A DNA stretch of 18,298 nucleotides from Virgibacillus salarius (lineage in GTDB: Bacteria; Bacillota; Bacilli; Bacillales; Amphibacillaceae). The stretch spans positions 1-18,298 of the forward strand of contig NZ_BAAACY010000013.1 of NCBI RefSeq assembly GCF_039521925.1, given 5' to 3'. The notes beneath the pieces were generated by a model, which saw only the letters and a program-made list of their open reading frames with translations, had not been told where the DNA came from and did not search any database. Positions 12,859 to 18,298 of the stretch are shown one piece after another (position 1 is the first letter of the stretch; the number at the start of each line of letters is the position of its first letter). The position numbers were made by a program, and so were the translations under genes.

Positions 12859-14667
12859 TTAATCATCCTTCATTTCCAAAACTGCCATAAAGGCTTCTTG
12901 CGGTACCTCTACAGAACCTACCATCTTCATACGCTTTTTACCTTCTTTTTGTTTCTCCAATAACTTACGCTTACGAGAAATATCTCCACCATAGCATTTA
13001 GAGAGAACGTTTTTCCGCATTGCCTTAATTGTAGATCTAGCCACTATTTTATTTCCAATAGCAGCTTGAACGGGAACTTCAAATTGCTGTCTTGGAATTA
13101 GCTCTTTTAATTTATCAACAATGTGCTTGCCACGTTCGTAAGCAAAGTCTCGATGGACAATAAATGAAAGTGCATCAATAGTATCACCATTTAATAAAAT
13201 GTCCATTTTCACTAAATTGGAAGAGCGATATCCAATTAAATCATAATCAAAGGAAGCATACCCTTTTGTTTGGGATTTAAGTTGATCAAAGAAATCATAA
13301 ACAATTTCAGATAATGGTATATGATAAATAACATTAACTCGAATGTCATCCAAGTATTCCATATCAATGAATTGACCACGTTTTTTTTGTGCGATTTCCA
13401 TCACTGCTCCAACATATTCATTTGGAACCATGATTGTAGCTTTTACATACGGTTCTCGAACATCTTTGATCTGCTGAGGATCTGGCATAACGGAAGGATT
13501 ATCGATAGCAATAACCTCTTCGTTTGTCTGCTCCACTTCGTAAATAACACTAGGTGCTGTAGTAATTAGATCTATTTTAAATTCTCGTTCAATACGTTCT
13601 TGAATGATTTCCATATGCAAAAGCCCTAAAAATCCACAACGGAAGCCAAATCCTAATGCTTGAGATGTTTCTGCTTCATATTGTAATGATGAATCATTTA
13701 ATTCTAAACGCTCTAGCGCTTCTCTCAAATCATTATAATTATTGGCGTCAACTGGATACAGCCCGCAAAATACCATTGGGTTTAATCGCTTATATCCTGG
13801 TAACGGTTCAGCAGCAGGTCGGTTAGCTAATGTAATCGTATCCCCAACTCGCGAATCACCCACGTTCTTAATAGAAGCTGTTAAATAACCGACATCTCCT
13901 ACGGTCAGTTCATCTTTAGTAATTGGCTTGGGACTAAATACCCCTAATTCATTGACTTCAAATTCTTTATCCGTTGCCATCATTTTAATTTTATCGCCTA
14001 CTTTTATAGAACCTTCCTTAATACAAACGTAGGCGATAACTCCTCGATAGGGATCGTATAAAGAGTCGAAGATTAACGCTTTAAGCGGCTCTTCGGTATC
14101 ACCCGCAGGCGCAGGGATTGCTTCCGTAATTCTTTCAAGAATTTCATCAATCCCAATATTTGCTTTTGCTGATGCTAAAATGACATCATCGCCATCAATA
14201 CCAATCACATCTTCTAATTCTTTTTTCACTCTATCTGGATCTGCACTCGGCAAATCGATTTTATTAATAACAGGTATTATTTCTAAATCGTTATCAAGAG
14301 CTAAATAAACATTCGCTAACGTTTGGGCTTCAATGCCTTGCGCAGCATCAACAACAAGAATTGCTCCTTCACATGCAGCAAGGCTTCTAGAAACTTCATA
14401 TGTAAAATCGACATGACCCGGTGTATCAATGAGATGAAAAATATAGTCTTCTCCTGCGTTACTTTGATAATTTAATTGTACAGCATTTAATTTAATGGTG
14501 ATGCCACGCTCACGCTCGAGATCCATTGCATCGAGTAATTGATCTTTCATTTCTCTTTGTGTTATTGCTTTTGTGCGTTCTAATATTCGATCTGCCAAGG
14601 TTGACTTGCCATGATCAATATGTGCGATAATTGAAAAATTACGCACATTTCTTTGAATTTTTGCCAT
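12859..14667 (-). CDS. lepA: Elongation factor 4 (LepA)
   Basis: LepA/EF4 is a translational GTPase that acts on ribosomes during stress and in initiation or assembly. The 602-residue protein is of normal length. The G domain shows AHIDHGKST (15-23), the effector-loop segment RERGITIKL (52-60), DTPGHVDF (81-88) and NKID (135-138). EF-G-like domains II, III and V follow, then the LepA-specific C-terminal domain with KANVLSKCYGGD-like sequence (KNVLSKCYGGDISRKRKLLEKQKEGKKRMK). The ATG at 14667 is preceded by AGGAG at a somewhat long 12 bases. It has its own strong promoter (14745-14773) and a 9-bp hairpin just before the Shine-Dalgarno sequence. In B. subtilis yqxA lies directly upstream and hemW directly downstream; here interspersed DNA separates it from both. 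Confidence 0.98.
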   Translation of the reverse strand: MAKIQRNVRNFSIIAHIDHGKSTLADRILERTKAITQREMKDQLLDAMDLERERGITIKLNAVQLNYQSNAGEDYIFHLIDTPGHVDFTYEVSRSLAACEGAILVVDAAQGIEAQTLANVYLALDNDLEIIPVINKIDLPSADPDRVKKELEDVIGIDGDDVILASAKANIGIDEILERITEAIPAPAGDTEEPLKALIFDSLYDPYRGVIAYVCIKEGSIKVGDKIKMMATDKEFEVNELGVFSPKPITKDELTVGDVGYLTASIKNVGDSRVGDTITLANRPAAEPLPGYKRLNPMVFCGLYPVDANNYNDLREALERLELNDSSLQYEAETSQALGFGFRCGFLGLLHMEIIQERIEREFKIDLITTAPSVIYEVEQTNEEVIAIDNPSVMPDPQQIKDVREPYVKATIMVPNEYVGAVMEIAQKKRGQFIDMEYLDDIRVNVIYHIPLSEIVYDFFDQLKSQTKGYASFDYDLIGYRSSNLVKMDILLNGDTIDALSFIVHRDFAYERGKHIVDKLKELIPRQQFEVPVQAAIGNKIVARSTIKAMRKNVLSKCYGGDISRKRKLLEKQKEGKKRMKMVGSVEVPQEAFMAVLEMKDD

Positions 14668-14689
14668 TAGTGATGTTCACTCCTACTTT

Positions 14690-14711
14690 CTTTTATCTCT
14701 ACAGATAAAAG
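14690..14711 (-). other. Hairpin in the lepA leader
   Basis: CTTTTATCT (14690-14698) and AGATAAAAG (14703-14711) form a perfect 9-bp stem with a tetraloop, 5 bases upstream of the lepA AGGAG (14680-14684). There is no T-tract on the transcribed strand. It could affect ribosome access or mRNA stability. Confidence 0.5.
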
Positions 14712-14744
14712 GCCTTAAATTATCAGCGACAATGACTAGCATTG

Positions 14745-14773
14745 ATTATAGCAATAGTAACAGTTATGTTCAA
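14745..14773 (-). promoter_or_regulatory. Extended -10 sigma-A promoter of lepA
   Basis: On the minus strand TTGAAC (14768-14773) precedes, by 17 bases, a perfect TATAAT (14745-14750) with an upstream TGC, so it is an extended -10 promoter. Transcription should begin near 14738. The -35 box touches the border of the interspersed repeat, so the repeat boundary and promoter edge coincide. Confidence 0.8.
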
Positions 14774-14989
14774 GAACAAAAGCGCAAGCGCCCGATTAGA
14801 ACGTAGCGACTAGAGCAAGTCAACCGAGATAAAGAAATCACGGTGAGCTTGCGAGCCGATGATGACTTAGATTAGGGCGATTCGTGAAATCACCTCGTTT
14901 CTGGGCGCTGAAGCTGGACGTGGCTCAACACGTCCATATTGACCCACATGGGCTAATTTTATAATTTCCTAGACTAGAACAAAAGCGCA
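14773..14989. repeat. Interspersed repeat bounded by 14-base direct repeats
   Basis: AGAACAAAAGCGCA occurs at 14773-14786 and again at 14976-14989. Between them lies about 190 bases of non-coding, GC-richer sequence with AGCGCCC near one end and GGGCGCT (14903-14909) near the other, plus a perfect hairpin GGACGTG/CACGTCC (14916-14922 with 14929-14935). This resembles the repeats with a GCGCTTGCGCTTTTGTTC border that I recall as abundant in Bacillaceae intergenic regions. No protein is encoded. Whether the direct repeats are a target duplication or part of the element cannot be told from one copy. Confidence 0.65.
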
Positions 14990-15017
14990 GAGCACTATAA
15001 CTTTAGGATCTGCGCTT
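14983..15017 (-). terminator. Terminator of spoIIP-yqxA
   Basis: AAGCGCAGA (14983-14991) pairs with TCTGCGCTT (15009-15017) around a 17-base loop. On the minus strand it is followed by TTGTTC after the CTT, a short U-rich tail. It lies 28 bases after the yqxA stop, and its 3' arm overlaps the border of the repeat at 14773-14989. Confidence 0.75.
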
Positions 15018-15045
15018 CTGCAACATAATTGCACCTATATAAAAA

Positions 15046-15363
15046 TTAAAAAAATAATTGGGAAACCTGGTAAAGTATCTCTACCACAACTTCATAAAAT
15101 CCAGATACACCAGCTTCTAATATCGATGCCGTCTTCTCTGTAACAGGTGAAGGTCCATTCGTGTTAATCTTCTCTTCCGTAATAACTTCAGTGGTATCTG
15201 ATGTTGTTTTAGTTTGCAATACTTCATCTTTAGCCTCTTTAACATCAACCTTCATTTCTGTTTGCTGAGGTGTTGACTCTTCTGCTTGTTTATCATTCCC
15301 GTAGACCACTCCAGTTAAAAAACAAACTGCTAATAATAATAATACAATTAATGAACGAGTCAT
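15046..15363 (-). CDS. yqxA: YqxA-like small membrane-anchored protein
   Basis: The 105-residue product begins with a signal-anchor-like hydrophobic segment (MTRSLIVLLLLAVCFLTGVVYG, residues 4-22). A charged, Glu/Lys/Thr-rich middle follows, and then a short amphipathic C terminus (GFYEVVVEILYQVSQLFF). I call it YqxA (DUF3679) mainly from position between spoIIP and lepA, as in B. subtilis, and from the topology; the sequence itself is poorly conserved. The function is unknown. It starts at 15363, 5 bases after AGGAGGTG. That site overlaps the last codons of spoIIP (11-base gap), so the two are co-transcribed and probably act in the same compartment during sporulation. The frame continues 15 codons upstream into spoIIP without a start signal. 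Confidence 0.75.
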   Translation of the reverse strand: MTRSLIVLLLLAVCFLTGVVYGNDKQAEESTPQQTEMKVDVKEAKDEVLQTKTTSDTTEVITEEKINTNGPSPVTEKTASILEAGVSGFYEVVVEILYQVSQLFF

Positions 15364-15374
15364 CTTAACACCTC

Positions 15375-16538
15375 CTATGAAGCAGTATCTACTTTTTCTG
15401 CATCCCAATACATCTCACTAAATACGTCTGCTAGAGCATCAGCCGAACGATATAGCTCGTCCAGTTTGTTTTCTACTCCCCCGAATTCAAACAGCAATGC
15501 GTTATTAGATAAATCTTGATTAAATACTCCATTTGTTCCTTTATCTTTTCTCGGAAATACCCCTCTGCTTAAACCAGGATATTTTTCTTCTAACAGATAA
15601 TGCAGCTTAGCTGCTAAGTCAAGGTTCTTCTTATAAGAGTTATGCTCAGCGCCAACAACTATCATAATGCGGGCATAGGATTTTCCGTTTATTTGCTTCG
15701 TCGTTTTTTCCTTTTTGATAGCATCACGATGTAAATCAAAAGCATATTGAATATCCTTATTAGTGGATAGTGTGTCAGCAACTACCTCCCTAGATGCATC
15801 ATACGACCTGCCAAACCCCCAGCCCTTTTCATGCAATTTTTTGGTTATATCTGTATCATCAACTACAGTTCCAATTCCATTTGCCTGCAATGATTTAGCT
15901 AGTCGATTACTCACCTTTGAAATATTCACTTCCTTATGATAAGCCTTATCAGGGTCCTTTACGTCAGGTAAATAAGGAAGAAAGGACTCTCGATTATGTG
16001 AATTATAAATATAAACAACCTCTTTATTCCCTGTCGTTGGCGTATTTTTTTCTTTGTTCGTTTCTAATTGTTCTGTTGTGCTTTCCTCATCTTCAATTAT
16101 TGCTTCTCTCTCTTTTAGAACTTCTTGTAGTGGTGGAGAAGATTCAATTGGTAGGTTTGTATAATTTGTACCTTCACCAGCAATTAATATGTGGTTATCA
16201 AAAACCTTAAATCCAGGTAATTCATTGCCTAACAAGCTTCTAATATCATTTGGTTTTAGACTTGTTGCAATGCGAAACAGAGTTGTAGACAAATCAAGGA
16301 ATTTGTGATCTTCAGGTACAGCTTGCTGAAATGCCCGATTTTCAATTCCTAGCAAGTATAAAAAAGTAGAGCTATTAATATCAGTTGTCCATTCCGTAAT
16401 TACTTCAGAAGAAAGGCGATAAGCGGGCTTTATCGTTGTTAGAATACCGATGCAAGTAAAAAGTATTAGAGCACCGATAATGTATAAGCTACTTCGCTTA
16501 TATAAAAGACGAAGCCCGCTATGTTTATGCAGATCCAT
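15375..16538 (-). CDS. spoIIP: Stage II sporulation protein P
   Basis: SpoIIP is a membrane-anchored amidase and endopeptidase that, with SpoIID and SpoIIM, degrades septal peptidoglycan during engulfment. The 387-residue protein has a short cytosolic N terminus, one membrane segment (about 17-35, SLYIIGALILFTCIGILTT), a variable low-complexity region (about 145-172), and a C-terminal amidase domain. Likely metal and catalytic residues are H181 and E184 in YIYNSHNRESFLP, H270 in FDLHRDAI, and E351 in LLFEFGGVEN. The ATG has AAAGGGTGG upstream. It lies 98 bases after gpr and directly before yqxA. CATAGAGT (16572-16579 on the opposite strand) resembles a sigma-E -10 element, but its -35 is poor, so I give it little weight. 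Confidence 0.95.
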   Translation of the reverse strand: MDLHKHSGLRLLYKRSSLYIIGALILFTCIGILTTIKPAYRLSSEVITEWTTDINSSTFLYLLGIENRAFQQAVPEDHKFLDLSTTLFRIATSLKPNDIRSLLGNELPGFKVFDNHILIAGEGTNYTNLPIESSPPLQEVLKEREAIIEDEESTTEQLETNKEKNTPTTGNKEVVYIYNSHNRESFLPYLPDVKDPDKAYHKEVNISKVSNRLAKSLQANGIGTVVDDTDITKKLHEKGWGFGRSYDASREVVADTLSTNKDIQYAFDLHRDAIKKEKTTKQINGKSYARIMIVVGAEHNSYKKNLDLAAKLHYLLEEKYPGLSRGVFPRKDKGTNGVFNQDLSNNALLFEFGGVENKLDELYRSADALADVFSEMYWDAEKVDTAS

Positions 16539-16636
16539 GGTTCCACCCTTTCTGAATTCACGCTATAGTTAACTCTATGACACAAATCCAGAAGCTAGAA
16601 CCTAATCTTTTATTTTTTGGAATATTGATAGAAAGG

Positions 16637-17746
16637 TTAACGAGAATAAGATGCGAAATTATCTACATTGACAGTTTCATGCATAGCAGCATTAACGCCG
16701 TTTGCTATTAGGCTAGCCATATCAATCATAAAACCATCTACTTCTTTAGGTGTTACCATTAAATTATGACCAATCGGCGTTAATACTTCTGTTATTAGTT
16801 TTCGCTTTTCATCGTCAGATAGATTCCCTACTATACCAAGGAATGTTTGACGTTTTTCTTCATCTGGTAAATCTTCATCCGTTAAACGTTTCTCACCAAA
16901 TGACATACCAGCAGGTGTTAATGACTTGGAGGGATCATCCTTTTCTTCCCACTCTCTACCAAAATGCTTCAATAAAAAGTCGATGGTATCACTTGTGATG
17001 GTAACAGCATCAACAACTGTCGGAACTCCAATAGCCATCACAGGAATGCCTAACGTTTCTTTACTTATTTCTTTTCGTTTATTTCCTACACCAGATCCAG
17101 GATGTATACCAGAGTCGGATAACTGAATGGTTTCATTAACTCGTTCAATGGACCTTGAGGCAAGTGCATCAATACAAATAACAAAATCTGGTTGATATTT
17201 CTCCACAATTCCGAAAATGATGTCACTTGTTTCAATACCAGTAACCCCCATTACGCCAGGTGTCACAGCAGCTACTGGCCGGTAACCTTTTGAAACCGTT
17301 TCATGTTCCATTTGGAATAAATGACTAGTTACTAGCACTTTCTCTACGGTCATCGGACCAAGTGCATCGGGTGTAACATTCCAGTTTCCTAATCCTACAA
17401 TTAAACCTTTACTATCGACTGGAATATTGTTTTTAGCAATTAATTGTTCCAGTTCTTTAGCTAACACCTTTGCAGCTTGCTCCTGTCTTTTTGTATCTTG
17501 TCGTTTTACACCATCAGCATAAATGGTAATATAGGATCCCGGTTTTTTACCTAGAAGCTCAGCACCAGTATCATCGATCTCTACATAAGAAATATTAATT
17601 CCTTCATCATTTCTTTCTTTTATAGTGACTCCTTTTATTTTTTTCTGATCAGTTGCCTCTTGATTTTCAACATACATATCCTTTGCTTCAATGGCTAGAT
17701 CTGTCCTAACTTGATATGGTACAATATCATTCTTTTTGTTTTCCAT
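16637..17746 (-). CDS. gpr: Spore germination protease GPR
   Basis: GPR (peptidase family A25) degrades small acid-soluble spore proteins in the core during germination. It is made as a zymogen in the forespore. The 369-residue protein aligns along its length with B. megaterium and B. subtilis GPR as I recall them: VRTDLAIEAKD near residue 15 marks the autoprocessing site (about 14 residues removed). GLGNWNVTPDALGP contains D127 and FVICIDALASRSIERVN contains D193, the two catalytic aspartates. GIHPGSGVGNKRKE and LAPIGHNLMVTPKEVD-like sequence (LTPIGHNLMVTPKEVD) are also present. AAGGATGAG precedes the ATG. It diverges from rpsT and is followed by spoIIP. I could not find a convincing sigma-F or sigma-G promoter in the 214-base divergent region. 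Confidence 0.98.
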   Translation of the reverse strand: MENKKNDIVPYQVRTDLAIEAKDMYVENQEATDQKKIKGVTIKERNDEGINISYVEIDDTGAELLGKKPGSYITIYADGVKRQDTKRQEQAAKVLAKELEQLIAKNNIPVDSKGLIVGLGNWNVTPDALGPMTVEKVLVTSHLFQMEHETVSKGYRPVAAVTPGVMGVTGIETSDIIFGIVEKYQPDFVICIDALASRSIERVNETIQLSDSGIHPGSGVGNKRKEISKETLGIPVMAIGVPTVVDAVTITSDTIDFLLKHFGREWEEKDDPSKSLTPAGMSFGEKRLTDEDLPDEEKRQTFLGIVGNLSDDEKRKLITEVLTPIGHNLMVTPKEVDGFMIDMASLIANGVNAAMHETVNVDNFASYSR

Positions 17747-17824
17747 AGCTCGCTCATCCTTTCTTCATCTGTTAGTAATAGATTTAACAAAATAGCGAAA
17801 CTCATACATTTGATAACAAAGCTA

Positions 17825-17853
17825 TTGAAAACAAACCATTCCTCTGGTAAAAT
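17825..17853 (+). promoter_or_regulatory. Sigma-A promoter of rpsT
   Basis: TTGAAA (17825-17830), a 17-base spacer and TAAAAT (17848-17853) preceded by TGG form a strong extended -10 promoter on the plus strand. Transcription should start near 17860, where a 7-bp hairpin TTTTGTC/GACAAAA (17857-17863 with 17868-17874) sits at the very 5' end of the transcript. The leader is about 100 bases. Confidence 0.8.
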
Positions 17854-17960
17854 GACTTTTGTCCATAGACAAAAAAAGCAAATACAAATCACTTTACATT
17901 TGTTGGGATGAAAACAAATACATTCATAATTGTGATGATATTTCAGGAGGTGAAAAACTT

Positions 17961-18227
17961 ATGGCAAATATTAAATCTGCAATTAAACGTGTAGAAACAA
18001 ATAATAAAAAACGCACAAACAATGTTATGCAAAAATCTGAAATGCGTTCACAAATTAAGCGTGTAGAAAAATTAGTTGAAGCTAACGATAAAGAAAACGC
18101 AATCGTTGCTTTAAAAGATGCGAATAAATCAATTGATAAAGCTGTTCAAAAAGGGATTATTCATGCTAACAACGGTAATCGCCAAAAATCACGTCTAGCT
18201 AAGAAATTAAATCAATTAGGCGCATAA
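17961..18227 (+). CDS. rpsT: 30S ribosomal protein S20
   Basis: The 88-residue, strongly basic helical protein (MANIKSAIKRVETNNKKRTNN..., ending RQKSRLAKKLNQLGA) is ribosomal protein S20, a primary 16S rRNA-binding protein of the 30S subunit. The frame is open for 34 codons upstream, but AGGAGGTG 8 bases before the ATG at 17961 and the standard S20 start MANIKSA identify the true start. It is the only plus-strand gene here, divergent from gpr, as in B. subtilis. Its leader carries a 5'-terminal hairpin, and the gene is followed within a few bases by an interspersed repeat that may also end the transcript. Confidence 0.98.
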   Translation: MANIKSAIKRVETNNKKRTNNVMQKSEMRSQIKRVEKLVEANDKENAIVALKDANKSIDKAVQKGIIHANNGNRQKSRLAKKLNQLGA

Positions 18228-18230
18228 TAA

Positions 18231-18298
18231 AGGGGCTGGGACATAACTAGCCTGGAGAAGTAAAAAAGAGATTCCAGTTATCAAAAATAGATAGCTGG
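18231..18298 (+). repeat. GGGGCTGGGACATAACT-type repeat, cut by the window edge
   Basis: AGGGGCTGGGACATAACTAG begins 5 bases after the rpsT stop. This phrase is, from memory, the left border of an intergenic repeat seen in many Bacillaceae, often with a terminator-like fold. Inside, CCAGTTATC (18274-18282) pairs with GATAGCTGG (18290-18298) with one G-U pair. The right half is outside the window, so its termination role for rpsT cannot be judged. Confidence 0.6.

Noticed and set aside
16572..16579. Sigma-E type -10 (CATAGAGT) upstream of spoIIP.
   Set aside because: The -10 is a partial match and the required -35 at 14-15 bases is absent; too weak to list as a promoter.
17695..17892. Open frame overlapping the gpr start and the gpr-rpsT divergent region on the minus strand.
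   Set aside because: It overlaps gpr in another frame and runs through the rpsT promoter; there is no ribosome binding site.
1..18298. CRISPR array, tRNA or rRNA genes, insertion-sequence transposase, prophage or defence genes.
   Set aside because: No regularly spaced repeats, cloverleaf-type sequences, transposase motifs or defence domains were seen by eye; the window is core chromosome with a few interspersed repeats.

Overview
The window is a chromosomal core region of an endospore-forming, low-GC Bacillota, most likely a member of the Bacillaceae. The evidence is the gene order rpsT / gpr-spoIIP-yqxA / lepA / hemW / hrcA-grpE-dnaK-dnaJ-prmA-rsmE-mtaB / rpsU-yqeY, which matches the Bacillus subtilis dnaK neighbourhood, together with two sporulation and germination genes, a canonical CIRCE element and AGGAGG-type ribosome binding sites. 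Protein sequences and the style of the intergenic repeats suggest the Oceanobacillus/Virgibacillus side of the family. That placement comes from recall and is unverified.

Layout, right to left because almost everything is on the minus strand. rpsT (S20) is the only plus-strand gene and diverges from gpr. It is followed at the right edge by a GGGGCTGGGACATAACT-type repeat. gpr (spore protease), spoIIP (forespore engulfment amidase) and yqxA form a sporulation cluster that ends in a terminator. lepA (EF4) has its own strong extended -10 promoter. Between yqxA and lepA lies a structured interspersed repeat bounded by 14-base direct repeats. Between lepA and hemW there is about 1.5 kb of accessory DNA: a second interspersed repeat, a small one-membrane-segment gene (88 aa), and what looks like a decayed fragment of an MFS transporter. 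hemW then has its own promoter and a long leader hairpin.

The heat-shock operon runs from 9980 down to 1915. HrcA represses the operon through CIRCE, GrpE-DnaK-DnaJ form the Hsp70 chaperone machine, and PrmA, RsmE and MtaB modify ribosomal protein L11, 16S rRNA and tRNA. A strong terminator after dnaK followed by a good vegetative promoter before dnaJ suggests two transcription units, heat-inducible hrcA-grpE-dnaK and partly constitutive dnaJ-prmA-rsmE-mtaB, as known in B. subtilis. After a second strong terminator come deoC (deoxyribose-phosphate aldolase, metabolically unrelated) and rpsU-yqeY with their own promoter and terminator.

I found no previously undescribed multi-gene system. The items most worth a second look are regulatory or evolutionary: the hemW leader hairpin, the 22-base spacing in the hrcA promoter, a 19-base identity between the rpsU leader and the 5' end of rsmE, 5'-terminal hairpins on the rpsU and rpsT transcripts, and the repeat/pseudogene island between lepA and hemW. 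Several long open frames begin upstream of the true gene start. I trimmed these using ribosome binding sites, family lengths and promoter positions.
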